52,899 bases of DNA. It comes from Paraburkholderia sp. LEh10 (GTDB taxonomy: Bacteria; Pseudomonadota; Gammaproteobacteria; Burkholderiales; Burkholderiaceae). Below, one piece after another: positions 34,911-43,944 of this stretch (positions are counted from its first letter, which is position 1; each line of letters begins with the position of its first letter). Where the stretch lies: assembly GCF_017814945.1 (NCBI RefSeq), contig NZ_JAGIPX010000055.1:1-52899 (forward strand), in the 5' to 3' direction. The translations under genes and the position numbers were made by a program. Under the pieces are notes generated by a model that saw nothing but the letters and a program-made list of their open reading frames with translations, did not search any database and was not told where the DNA came from.

Positions 34911-35907
34911 ATGAGCCGCAGTATCGACAGCAACAACACCCGCATCACGACCGTCGAGACGTTCGGTTTCGAACGCATTCCTGACCGCTCGCGCTACGCG
35001 CGGCCCGTTGACCTGTTCCGGCTTTTATTCGGCGGCTGCAATACGTTTTCGACTTCCGTGCTCGGCAGCTTCCCGGTTCTGGCCGGCGTTCGTGAGCGCC
35101 GTGCTGGTCGCCTTGAGCAATCCCGTTTCGTTCGCATCGACGATGGGCGACTGGGCGCGCTACATTCCGCAGAACACGCCGAAGCATCGCACGATGCTCG
35201 CGGTGATGATCGCGCAGATCGCGACGTTCGTGTCGTTCTTCTTCGGTCTCGGCGGCATGTCGACGGGCACCACGGCGCTGTACGGCACGGGCCTCGACAT
35301 GTCGAGCATGTTCCCGAAGCTGCTCAACCGTGTGCGTGCGACGTTCCTGATCGGCTGTGCGGCGATCGGCTTCATCTTTCTCGGGCGCTTCGTGTTCAAC
35401 CTCGTCGAAAGCGTGTCGACGTTCTCGGTGCTGATCAACTCGTGCAGCTGCCCGTGGATGGTGATGATGATCATCGGCTATGTGACGCGGCGCGGCTTCT
35501 ATCTGTCGGACGATCTGCAGGTGTTCAATCGCGGCGGCCGCGGCGGTCACTACTGGTTCACGCACGGCTGGAACTGGCGCGCGATGGGCGCGTGGATTCC
35601 GGGCGCGCTGACGGGCCTTGCGTTCGTCAACTTGCCCGATCAGTTCGTCGGTCCCCTGGGCGGGCTCGCGGGCGGCACCGATATCAGCCTGCCCGTTGCG
35701 CTGACGATGGCCTTCGTGTTGTACGTCACGCTGTTGCAATGCTTTCCGGAGCCGGACGGTGTCTATGGTCCGCAAGGCCGTCGCTGGCTGCGCGGCAGTC
35801 ACAAGGCGACGCATGCGAAGATCAAGGCCGTCGAGCCGCATCCGGCGCGCGGCGGCAGAATGACGGCGCCGCGCGAAGAACTGTTCGATACGCAGGACGC
35901 CGCGTAA
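34911..35907 (+). pseudogene. NCS1-family permease, broken by an internal out-of-frame deletion
   Basis: ATG 34911 opens an NCS1 (cytosine/purine/allantoin) permease: after a polar N-terminus come RPVDLFRLLFGGCNTFSTSV and LGSFPVL. At about 35077-35081 that frame loses homology while the +1 frame begins FWPAFVSAVLVALSNPVSF and runs to TAA 35905-35907 with the C-terminal half (DWARYIP, GLGGMSTGT, GGTDISLPV). The two parts total roughly 335 codons against about 480 in a full NCS1 protein, so some 150 codons are missing and the ends are out of frame. The transporter cannot work. GGAG before the ATG and unchanged codon bias suggest a recent loss. Confidence 0.85.
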
Positions 35908-35966
35908 TACAACCGAAGCGCCCTGGGGGCACCCCTATCAAAGACTGGAAATGAGCAGGTGAGAAG

Positions 35967-37358
35967 ATGAGCGAGTCGGTCAAACGCGCATTCGAAGGCG
36001 TAAAGCTGTTTCCGTACTGGCTGGACAACCCGGCGGCGCCCGCCGTCGAACGCGAACTGATCGGGCCGACCACGGCCGATCTCGTGATCGTCGGCGGCGG
36101 CTTTACGGGTTTGTGGGCCGCGATTCAGGCGAAGGAGAACGATCCGAAGCTCGACGTCGTGCTCATCGAAGCGGGCAAGGTTGCCTACGGCGCATCGGGC
36201 CGGCCCGGCGGCATCATTTCGACGTCCGTGATGCATGGCTTGCCGAACGCGACGCGCGTGTTTCCGAAAGATCTCGACGTGCTCGAGCGGCTTGGGCAAG
36301 AGAACCTCGATGGTTTCAAGCAATCGCTTGTACGTTATGGCATCGAAGCGGATGTCGAATGGAACGGCGAGATGACCGTGGCCGTCGAAGAAAAGCATCT
36401 TGGCCACTTGCACAACGACTTCGAACTGCATGTGTCGCACGGGCACGATGTCGTGCTGCTCGACAGTGACGAGGCGCGTGAGCAGTTGAACTCGCCTTTG
36501 TTTGCGGGCGCGATGTGGTCGCGCAACCGCAGCGGCACGATTCATCCGGCGAAGCTCGCGTGGGGCCTGAAGGCGGCCGCCTTGAAACTCGGCGTGAGGC
36601 TGCATGAGCATTCGCCGCTGACGCATCTCGAAGAGCGTGGCGCCACGATGATCGTCTACACGGAGGCGGGACGCGTCGAGACGCCGCGCGTGCTGCTCGG
36701 CACGGGCACGGCGAAGGTCGGCGTGACGGACATCAACCGTCGGGTGATGCAGGTGCGCGATCACATCATTGCTACGAGCCCGCTGACGCAGGAGCAGATG
36801 GCGCGCATCGGCTGGGCGAACCGCCAGGGGGTGTACGACACGCGCACGCAGCTGAACTATTTCCGCTTGACGAAGGACAACCGCATTATTTTCGGTGGGC
36901 GTGTCAGCTATCACTTCGGCGGCAACAACAACCCGGCGCAGGATCGCGACGAGCGCACGTATTACAAGCTCGCTGAAGCGTTCTATCGGACTTTCCCGCA
37001 ACTGGGCGATGTGAAGTTCACGCATGCGTGGGGCGGCCCGATCGACTACTGTTCGCGCGGCGCGGTGTTTGCGCGCAAGTATCACGGTGGCAAGACGGTG
37101 TTTGTCGCGGGGTATACGGGCTTTGGCGTCGCGGGCAGCCGGTTCGGCGCGCGCATGGGGCTCGAGATGTTATGGAATCGCGATACGCTGATTACGTCGC
37201 TCGATATTTCCCGGAAGGGGCCGTCGTATATTCCGCCGGAGCCGGTGCGTTGGATTGCGGCGAAGATCACGTTTAATGCGTTTGATGGCGCTGATGATCG
37301 CGGTGGCTGGCGCAGGTGGTGGATCAACTCCATCAAGGCGCTGGGATTTCCGATGTAG
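35967..37358 (+). CDS. FAD-dependent amine oxidoreductase (DAO/PuuB-like)
   Basis: A 463-residue protein of the DadA/PuuB-type flavin oxidase family. The FAD motif LVIVGGGFTGLWAAIQA is at residues 39-55, followed by YGASGRPGGIIS and the C-terminal GYTGFGVAGSRFGARMGLEM. Such enzymes oxidise secondary or primary amines such as gamma-glutamylputrescine or amino acids. It follows the broken permease by 59 bases and precedes an aldehyde dehydrogenase remnant, the order expected for an amine-uptake and oxidation operon. It appears intact. Repeat element A begins directly after its stop. Confidence 0.83.
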   Translation: MSESVKRAFEGVKLFPYWLDNPAAPAVERELIGPTTADLVIVGGGFTGLWAAIQAKENDPKLDVVLIEAGKVAYGASGRPGGIISTSVMHGLPNATRVFPKDLDVLERLGQENLDGFKQSLVRYGIEADVEWNGEMTVAVEEKHLGHLHNDFELHVSHGHDVVLLDSDEAREQLNSPLFAGAMWSRNRSGTIHPAKLAWGLKAAALKLGVRLHEHSPLTHLEERGATMIVYTEAGRVETPRVLLGTGTAKVGVTDINRRVMQVRDHIIATSPLTQEQMARIGWANRQGVYDTRTQLNYFRLTKDNRIIFGGRVSYHFGGNNNPAQDRDERTYYKLAEAFYRTFPQLGDVKFTHAWGGPIDYCSRGAVFARKYHGGKTVFVAGYTGFGVAGSRFGARMGLEMLWNRDTLITSLDISRKGPSYIPPEPVRWIAAKITFNAFDGADDRGGWRRWWINSIKALGFPM

Positions 37359-37695
37359 TTTTTTTGTTTTTTTGTCTGCGACGCTGTTGGGGTTGCCAGG
37401 CTTTTTGGGGCATGCGCCGTGTGGTTCGCCTTGCCTTTTCGCTGGCATCTGCGATGCGATTTGTTTTGCCGCTGTCGCTGGCATCCGCGATTGCGGTCTG
37501 TTTTGCCGCTATCGCTGGCATCCGCGATGCGCCTCGCGGCGCAAGCGTTGCCCCTGTGCGGGGCGGCACTTACTTTCTTTGCCGCCGCAAAGAAAGTAAG
37601 CAAAGAAAGCGGGCTCACCCCGCCAATCCTTGTTTCTACCCACGGGCCCCCAACGTTCCGAGTACAGCACCTGCCCACGGGCTCTCAACGTTCCC
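37359..37695 (+). repeat. Structured 3'-end repeat element, copy A
   Basis: Starts just after the oxidoreductase stop. Three degenerate units of about 36 bases, each containing CGCTGGCATC, begin at 37440, 37476 and 37513. Then come a small hairpin (GCCCC-loop-GGGGC, 37550-37564) and a palindrome at 37569-37600 with two perfect 14-base arms around a 4-base loop, and a conserved tail with CAAAGAAAGC. Copies B and C share this order. It carries no coding signature and lies where copies B and C also lie, immediately 3' of a gene in the same direction. Confidence 0.85.
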
Positions 37696-37715
37696 ACGCT
37701 AATGAGGGCGACGAG

Positions 37716-38207
37716 ATGTTCGATGCCGTATGTCTGGGCGCAAGCGCGAGACGTGGGTCAGGCGTTAGCCAGTGCGTTGGCAACGCAGTGAGCAAGTACG
37801 CAAACATGCTCGCGGCTGGCGGCCCGGGACGTCCCGAAGGTCTCGCCGATGGGTACTATGTTCGACCGACCGTCTTCGGCCACGTGAAGCACGATATGAC
37901 GATCGCGCGCGAAGAAATCTTTGCGCCGGTGCTGTCGATCATCGGCTACGACACGGAAGACGAAGCCGTCGCGATGGCCAACGACAGCATCTACGGTCTT
38001 GCCGGCTACGTGCAGTCGGCGTCGCTGGAACGGGCGCGCGCCGTCGCGAAGCGTCTGCGCACGGGCACGATCTATCTGAACTACGCGGAGTACTCGCCTG
38101 AAGCGCCGTTCGGCGGCTATCGCCAGTCGGGCAATGGCCGTGAATACGGCGAGTTTGGTCTCGAAGACTTTCTTGAGATCAAGTGCGTGGTGGGTTACGC
38201 GAAATAA
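37716..38207 (+). pseudogene. Aldehyde dehydrogenase, C-terminal remnant
   Basis: From about 37794 to the stop the frame matches the last 137 residues of an aldehyde dehydrogenase: GYYVRPTVFGHV, REEIFAPVLSI, ANDSIYGLAGYV, GTIYLNY and PFGGYRQSGNGRE. The nucleotide-binding domain and the catalytic Cys and Glu are absent, so it cannot be an active enzyme. An ATG at 37716 with GAGGG upstream could still give a 163-residue product whose first 26 residues are unrelated. The break lies close to the edge of repeat element A, which suggests that a rearrangement at the repeat removed the 5' two-thirds. Confidence 0.82.
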
Positions 38208-38210
38208 GCG

Positions 38211-39161
38211 TTAAAAAAGCAGTTCGATCGAATGAAACAGGCGGCGGCGGTCGGCGTCTTGCGACCGCGCGCCTTCATCGATTACTTCGCGCAGGCACTC
38301 GATAAACCACGCGCCCGCGGAACTGATGGGCACGCCGCGCCGCGACGTGATGCTGACAGTGGTTTCATCGACCACTTCCCTCAACGGCAACGCGCGCAAA
38401 TTGTCCTTCGCGATGCTCACCTCGACGAGCGGCCACGGAAAGATGCTGAGGAAATCGGTCTGCTGAAGCAGGCCTAGCACGATCGCAAACGAATGCGCGA
38501 GATGGATCGTGTGCGGCACTTTCATCCCGCGTTTGCGAAACAGATTGTCGGCCATCGACTCGCTGCTCGCCGGGTCCCAGTTCAGCACCCATTCGGCATC
38601 CTGCAGGTCGTGTAGCGTGCGGCATTCGGCAAGCGGATGGCCGCGCCGCGCGACCACGGCCGAATGGGTCGAAAAGAGCGGCACGTTATGAAACTCCGAT
38701 TGCGGCGACGCAGGCGGCGGGCGGCCGATCGAGAAGTCCAGACTCCCGTCGCGCAGGCGCGGCTGCACGACGGCCAGCAATCCTTCGAAAAACTCCAGTT
38801 GCACGTCGGGCATCTTCTGCTTGAAGCGGTTGACCGTCTCCGGCAGAAACGTCAGCGCGAGCCATGGCGTCACGCCGACGGACAGCTTGCCCGCCGCTGC
38901 GCCGCGCATCGCTTCGAGCTCGGCTTCCGCCCGCGCAAGCTGTCCGAGCACGAGCCGCGCGTGCACGACGAGCGCACGGCCGTACTCGGTGAACGCGACG
39001 CCCGACGGGCTGCGTATCACGAGCGGCGCGCGCAGGTCCGCTTCCAGTTCGCGCACGGACTTGGTGACGGCGGCGGGCGAGAGGCCCATCTGGCGCGCGG
39101 CCGCCCGGATGCTGCCCGTTTCGGCGATCGCGGCGAGGGTGCTGAGCTGATGCAGTTTCAT
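38211..39161 (-). CDS. LysR-family transcriptional regulator
   Basis: A 316-residue LysR protein starting at ATG 39161: MKLHQLSTLAAIAETGSIR and LSPAAVTKSVRELEADL form the winged helix-turn-helix, then the effector domain with LSVGVTPWLALTFLPETVNR. It is divergent from the amidohydrolase/MHS transporter pair by about 130 bases and probably controls them. Its stop lies 3 bases from the stop of the aldehyde dehydrogenase remnant. Confidence 0.86.
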   Translation of the reverse strand: MKLHQLSTLAAIAETGSIRAAARQMGLSPAAVTKSVRELEADLRAPLVIRSPSGVAFTEYGRALVVHARLVLGQLARAEAELEAMRGAAAGKLSVGVTPWLALTFLPETVNRFKQKMPDVQLEFFEGLLAVVQPRLRDGSLDFSIGRPPPASPQSEFHNVPLFSTHSAVVARRGHPLAECRTLHDLQDAEWVLNWDPASSESMADNLFRKRGMKVPHTIHLAHSFAIVLGLLQQTDFLSIFPWPLVEVSIAKDNLRALPLREVVDETTVSITSRRGVPISSAGAWFIECLREVIDEGARSQDADRRRLFHSIELLF

Positions 39162-39288
39162 GGTCAGACGTATGCGGGGTGGCACCGCGGGTGACAACTA
39201 CCGGTTGTCACCGTAACCGTTTCCCGCCTGTCCGTCAAAGAAACGGTTGGCTATGCTGGTCTCACAGATATTCAAAGGAGACAGCAGC

Positions 39289-40461
39289 GTGAACACGATG
39301 GTCATCCCCGCCGGCATCGCCGACCTCGAAGACGAAATGATCGCATTGCGCCGCCGCATTCACGCGCATCCCGAACTCGCGTACGAAGAGCACGTAACGG
39401 GCGATCTGGTCGCCGGAAAGCTCGCCGAGTGGGGCTACAGCGTGACGCGCGGGCTGGGCGGGACGGGTGTCGTAGGGCAACTGAAAGTGGGCAGCGGGGC
39501 GCGCAGGCTCGGCCTGCGCGCCGACATGGACGCGCTGCCGATCCACGAACAGACGGGCCTGCCCTATGCGAGCAAGCTGCCCGGCAAGATGCACGCATGC
39601 GGCCACGACGGTCACACGGCGATGCTGCTGGCCGCGGCGAAACACCTGGCGCAGGAGCGTTCGTTCGACGGCACGCTGAACGTGATTTTCCAGCCCGCCG
39701 AGGAAGGCCTTGCGGGCGCCAAAAAAATGATCGAAGACGGTCTCTTCGAGCAGTTTCCTTGCGATGCCGTGTTCGCGATGCACAACATGCCCGGCCACCC
39801 GACGGGCAAGTTGGGCTTCCTGCCGGGCTCGTTCATGGCGTCGTCCGATACCGTCGTCATCAAGGTGACGGGGCACGGCGGACATGGCGCGATGCCGCAC
39901 AAGGCCGTCGATCCCGTCGTCGTGTGCGCGCAGATCGTGCTCGCGTTGCAGACCATCGTGTCGCGCAACGTCGCGCCGCTCGACATGGCGATCATCACGG
40001 TCGGTGCGATTCACGCGGGCGAAGCGTCCAACGTGATTCCCGAGACGGCGGAAATGCGCTTGTCCGTGCGGGCGCTGAAGCCGGACGTGCGCAGCTTTCT
40101 GGAGACGCGCATTCAGGAAGTGGTCCACGCGCAAGCCGCCGTGTATCACGCGCGTGCGGAGATGGACTATCAGCGCCGCTACCCGGTGCTCGTCAACGAT
40201 CACGCGATGACGGCGTTCGCGACTCAGGTCGCGCGCGACTGGGTCGGCGACGCGGGCCTGATCGGGAACATGCAGCCATTGACGGGCAGCGAAGATTTCG
40301 CGTTCATGCTCGAACAGTGCGCGGGTGCGTATCTGATCATCGGCAACGGAGACGGCGAGGGCGGCTGCATGGTCCACAACCCGGGCTACGACTTCAACGA
40401 CGATTGTCTCGCGACGGGCGCCGCCTATTGGGTGCGTCTCGCGCAGGCGTTTCTGGTCTAA
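39289..40461 (+). CDS. M20-family amidohydrolase (hippurate hydrolase-like)
   Basis: A 390-residue metallopeptidase-type enzyme. Metal ligands and motifs are complete: LRADMDALPIHE, GKMHACGHDGHTAMLL, QPAEEGLAGAKKM and GSEDFAFMLEQ. The family hydrolyses N-acylated amino acids, hippurate or related amides. GTG 39289 follows AAAGGAGA by 8 bases; ATG 39298 is a close alternative. It is followed after 18 bases by an MHS-type transporter, so the pair probably imports and splits an acylated amino acid. The divergent LysR gene is the likely regulator. Confidence 0.87.
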   Translation: MNTMVIPAGIADLEDEMIALRRRIHAHPELAYEEHVTGDLVAGKLAEWGYSVTRGLGGTGVVGQLKVGSGARRLGLRADMDALPIHEQTGLPYASKLPGKMHACGHDGHTAMLLAAAKHLAQERSFDGTLNVIFQPAEEGLAGAKKMIEDGLFEQFPCDAVFAMHNMPGHPTGKLGFLPGSFMASSDTVVIKVTGHGGHGAMPHKAVDPVVVCAQIVLALQTIVSRNVAPLDMAIITVGAIHAGEASNVIPETAEMRLSVRALKPDVRSFLETRIQEVVHAQAAVYHARAEMDYQRRYPVLVNDHAMTAFATQVARDWVGDAGLIGNMQPLTGSEDFAFMLEQCAGAYLIIGNGDGEGGCMVHNPGYDFNDDCLATGAAYWVRLAQAFLV

Positions 40462-40479
40462 CGCGTTCGGGAGACGGAC

Positions 40480-41835
40480 ATGAGCTATTCAGCCACTTCG
40501 ACGCCGACGCAAGACGCTGCCGCAATGTCGGCGAGTGCCGACTCGCAGCCGCAGCGTGCGAGCCACGCAAAAGCGATTGCCGCGATCACGCTCGGTAACG
40601 GACTCGAGTTCTTCGACTTCACGATCTACAGCTTCTTCGCGACGATCATCGGCAAGCTGTACTTTCCTGTCGAAGGGCAGCTTATGCAACTGATGCTTGC
40701 TGTCGGGACGTTCGGCGTCGGCTTCATCATGCGGCCCGTGGGCGGCGTGGTGCTTGGCGCGTATGCGGACCGCGCGGGCCGCAAGGCGGCGATGAGCCTG
40801 ACGCTGTGGCTGATGACGCTCGGCTCCGCGATCATTGCATTCGCGCCGACGTATGCGTCCATCGGCGTTGCCGCGCCCGCGCTCGTGATTCTCGCGCGGC
40901 TGATTCAGGGCTTTGCGCTGGGCGGCGAGATCGGCGCATCGACGTCGCTGCTGATGGAATACGGCAGCGACCGTACGCGCGGCTTTTACGGAAGCTGGCA
41001 GTTCGTGAGCCAGGGCTTGAACACGGTGGTCGGCTCGCTGCTGGGCGTCGCGCTGGCCGCGATGCTGTCGACGCACGCACTCGAAAGCTGGGGCTGGCGC
41101 GTGCCGTTCGTGATCGGCATGGCGATGGGGCCGATCGGCGTGTATATCCGGCGTCATCTGGACGAAACGCTGCCGATGCCCGCGGCGTCTAACGAAGCGC
41201 CCGCGATCGAGGCCGCGGCTGTCGCGCGGCCCGTGCGCGAGATCGTCGGCACGCACAAGGGCGCGATCGCGACGGGCGTCGTGACGACGATTGGGGGCAC
41301 GGCGGCGAACTACATCGTGCTGTTTTACCTGTCGACTTATGCGATCAAGATTCTGCATCTGCCGATGTCGCTTGCGTTGTGGGCGTCGTGGACGGCGGCG
41401 TTCGTCACGGTGATCTGCTCGCCGTTTGCGGGCTCGCTGTCGGATCGATATGGACGCAAGCGCGTGTTGTGGATCTCGCGAGTGTTGCTGATCGCGGCTG
41501 TGTATCCCGCGTTCATGGTCATCAACGCGGTGCCGACCGTGCCTGTACTACTGGCTGTCGTCGCGGTGCTGGGCGTGCTTGTTGCGTTTACGGCAGTGCC
41601 GAATATCGTGATGCTGCCTGAGATGTTTCCGCGCGAGATTCGCGCGACGGGCATGTCGATTGTGTATTGCCTCGGCGTGTCGATTTTTGGTGGCTTTGCG
41701 CAGTTCTTTGCTACGTGGCTGATCCAGTTGTCGGGGAGTACGCTGGCGCCTGCCTGGTATCTGATCGGTTGCGGCGCGGTGTCGCTGGCGGCGTTGCCGT
41801 TCATTCGTGAGACGGCGGGAAGGGCGATTGATTGA
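40480..41835 (+). CDS. MFS transporter, metabolite:H+ symporter type
   Basis: A 451-residue membrane protein with twelve predicted helices. The N-terminus has ITLGNGLEFFDFTIYSFFAT, the MHS/citrate-proline-shikimate signature, and RPVGGVVLGAYADRAGRKAA is the MFS loop 2-3 motif. LARLIQGFALGGEIGAST is also typical of MHS carriers. These import organic acids or amino-acid derivatives with protons. It is the second gene of the amidohydrolase pair. Repeat element B follows the stop codon directly. Confidence 0.86.
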   Translation: MSYSATSTPTQDAAAMSASADSQPQRASHAKAIAAITLGNGLEFFDFTIYSFFATIIGKLYFPVEGQLMQLMLAVGTFGVGFIMRPVGGVVLGAYADRAGRKAAMSLTLWLMTLGSAIIAFAPTYASIGVAAPALVILARLIQGFALGGEIGASTSLLMEYGSDRTRGFYGSWQFVSQGLNTVVGSLLGVALAAMLSTHALESWGWRVPFVIGMAMGPIGVYIRRHLDETLPMPAASNEAPAIEAAAVARPVREIVGTHKGAIATGVVTTIGGTAANYIVLFYLSTYAIKILHLPMSLALWASWTAAFVTVICSPFAGSLSDRYGRKRVLWISRVLLIAAVYPAFMVINAVPTVPVLLAVVAVLGVLVAFTAVPNIVMLPEMFPREIRATGMSIVYCLGVSIFGGFAQFFATWLIQLSGSTLAPAWYLIGCGAVSLAALPFIRETAGRAID

Positions 41836-41839
41836 GGTA

Positions 41840-42110
41840 GGGGTTGGGTTGGTTTGTCTGCGACGCTGGTTCTTTGCTTTGCTTTGCTTTGCTTTGCTGC
41901 TGTCGCTGGCATGCCGCGATTGCGGTTTGTTTTGCCTTTGCGCTGGCATCCGCGATTGCGCCTCGCGCGCGGGCGTTGCCCCTGTGCGGGGCGGCACTTA
42001 CTTTCTTTGCCGCGGCAAAGAAAGTAAGCAAAGAAAGCCGCTCACACCGCCAGTGCTTGACGTTTATCCACGTGCTCCCGGCGTCCCCGCACTTCGCACA
42101 GTAGCGTGCT
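41840..42110 (+). repeat. Structured 3'-end repeat element, copy B
   Basis: Same order as copy A and same orientation as the upstream gene. A TTTGC pentamer run (about 41872-41898) is followed by two CGCTGGCAT units starting at 41904 and 41941, the GCCCC/GGGGC hairpin, and a perfect 32-base palindrome at 41997-42028 with CTTA and TAAG at its ends. The shared tail CAAAGAAAGCCGCTC continues to about 42050. A further segment ending near 42098 is repeated in inverted orientation in copy C. Confidence 0.86.
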
Positions 42111-42399
42111 GACCTATGTTAGTTGCCATCGTATCCGGCAATTGCCTCACCCGCTTCATGCGCCCGCACAATGGCCTTCCATCGCTGGTGATTCAGCGCC
42201 CTGTGCGGCAAACATATGTTGGTTCACACGGCGGCGCTTGAACCGTGCAGAGACGTCGCGCAGCGAAGGTGTTCTGAGGCGCGAAGGCCTACATACGTTT
42301 GCCGCACAGGGGCGGTGGATAGTCGAGGTCGTATTCCGCAACGCGGGGGCATGAAGCGGTTGAGGCGTTCAATCAGTGCGCTGGCACGGACATGGGTCA
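42111..42399. other. Non-coding spacer between inverted repeat copies B and C
   Basis: No gene is recognised. The spacer contains its own imperfect inverted repeat: 42199-42219 (CCCTGTGCGGCAAACATATG and one more base) and 42291-42312, which is nearly its reverse complement. Together with the flanking copies this makes nested inverted repeats over more than 500 bases. It may be the remains of a small non-autonomous mobile element. Confidence 0.5.
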
Positions 42400-42672
42400 G
42401 TGCGTTGCCGTGCGAAGTGCGGGGGACGTTAAGGGCCCGTGGGTAACGGTCAAGGTTTGGCGGTGTGAGCGGCTTTCTTTGCCTACTTTCTTTGCCGCGG
42501 CAAAGAAAGTAGGTGCCGCCCCGCACAGGGGCAACGCTTGCGCCGCGAGGCGCATCGCGGATGCCCGCGCAAAGGCAAAACGAACCGCACTCGCGGATGC
42601 CCGCGCAAAGGCAAAACAAACCGCACTCGCGGATGCCCGCGCAAGGGCAAAAACCCAGCCGTACCCAAACCC
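42400..42672 (-). repeat. Structured 3'-end repeat element, copy C (inverted)
   Basis: Read on the minus strand it follows the MFS gene that ends at 42673. Three near-identical 36-base units start (plus-strand coordinates) at 42556, 42592 and 42628, each holding CGCGGATGCCCGCGCAA. Then come the GGGGC/GCCCC hairpin and a perfect 32-base palindrome at 42482-42513 whose arm ends are CCTA and TAGG. Compared with copy B, both partners of one base pair have changed (T-A to C-G), keeping the palindrome intact. Confidence 0.86.
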
Positions 42673-43944
42673 TTATTCCACGCTCTTCAAAGCCCCATCA
42701 TCCGAAGCAGCGGGCTTCACGGCCCGCTCCCCATTGGCATCCCGCGTCTCGGGCATCGCCGCCCACACCAGCAGCACCGCGAGCGCGCCCGCGGCCGCCA
42801 GCCCGACGAAGCTGATCACGCTGCCGAACCGGTCGGCAATAAAACCCGCGACAGCCGTCGAAAGCGTCGCGCCAATCCCCGCCGCGAGGCCGAACAGGCC
42901 GATCGTGAGGTTGTAGCGTCCCTTGCCGCCCGCGACGTCGGCGGCAATCAGCGGCAGCATCACACCAAACACGGCAGCGCTCACGCCGTCGAGCATTTGC
43001 ACGGGCACGAGCAGATACGGACTGCTCACGCCCGCGAACAGCAGCGCGCGCAACGGCAGCGCCGAGAAGCCGATCAGCAGGATGGGCCGCCGTCCCCAGC
43101 GTTCGGCCGTGCGTCCGACCCAAGGCGACAGCATCGCGACGATCGCCTGCGGCACGATGATGCACGCGGCAATCACCAGTTGAACGTTGTCGCCCATCCC
43201 CGCCGTTACTTCGCCCGCCGCGAGATTGAGCATCGCCGCGTTCGACAGATGGAACAGCACCACGCACGCCGCGAAGATCAGCATGCGCCTGTCACGCAAG
43301 AGCTGAAAAATCGATTCCTTCTCTTCGCCGTCGTCGTGTTCGTTTTTCGCGGGCTTGTGCGCCGGCACGTGCTGGTGCTGCGGCATCGCGATCATCGACA
43401 GCGCGATGAGCGCAGGCGCCGCGAGCGCCGCCGTCAGCCAGAACACCGCGCGCGCCGAGAAGTACTCGCCAAAGAGGCCCATCAATCCCGCCGCGACGGC
43501 ACTGCCGATCGACGCCCAGCGCGCGTTGCGCCCGAGCCGGTCGCCGAGATCGTGGCGTCCGACGAGCGCGAACGAGATGGCCGCCATCGCGGGCACGAGC
43601 ATGCAGCTAGCGAAGCCGTGAAAGACCTCGGCGGCCATCACGGGCAGCACGGTCGGGCTCGTCGCGAGCAGCACGGCGCTGAGGATGATCGCAATGATCG
43701 CCCAAGCGGCGGCCGCCTTCTTGTTGCGCAGCGCATCGACGGCGGCGCCGCCCGGCACCTGGCTCACCATCGCGCTGATGGTGCCCACGGACAGGGCGAG
43801 CCCGATCTCGCCCTGCGTCCACTTGTGCGACGCGAGATAGGAAGCGATGAACGGCCCGAATCCCGTCTGCACGTTGGCGACGAAGAAGTTGAGCCAGTCG
43901 AGGGCGCGAAGACTGCGTGCGTTGACCATGAGACGGCTCGTCAT
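42673..43944 (-). CDS. MFS transporter
   Basis: A 423-residue twelve-helix major facilitator. LNFFVANVQTGFGPFIASYL is the first helix, SQVPGGAAVDALRNKKAAAA the loop 2-3 motif, and a charged His/Glu-rich central loop (residues 197-212) divides the halves. The substrate cannot be deduced. Its ATG overlaps the stop of the upstream PRC-barrel lipoprotein gene by 4 bases, so the two are coupled. Repeat element C begins at its stop codon. Confidence 0.82.
   Translation of the reverse strand: MTSRLMVNARSLRALDWLNFFVANVQTGFGPFIASYLASHKWTQGEIGLALSVGTISAMVSQVPGGAAVDALRNKKAAAAWAIIAIILSAVLLATSPTVLPVMAAEVFHGFASCMLVPAMAAISFALVGRHDLGDRLGRNARWASIGSAVAAGLMGLFGEYFSARAVFWLTAALAAPALIALSMIAMPQHQHVPAHKPAKNEHDDGEEKESIFQLLRDRRMLIFAACVVLFHLSNAAMLNLAAGEVTAGMGDNVQLVIAACIIVPQAIVAMLSPWVGRTAERWGRRPILLIGFSALPLRALLFAGVSSPYLLVPVQMLDGVSAAVFGVMLPLIAADVAGGKGRYNLTIGLFGLAAGIGATLSTAVAGFIADRFGSVISFVGLAAAGALAVLLVWAAMPETRDANGERAVKPAASDDGALKSVE

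Noticed and set aside
42556..42663. CRISPR-like array
   Set aside because: The three 36-base units are directly adjacent with no unique spacers, and there are no cas genes; they belong to repeat element C.
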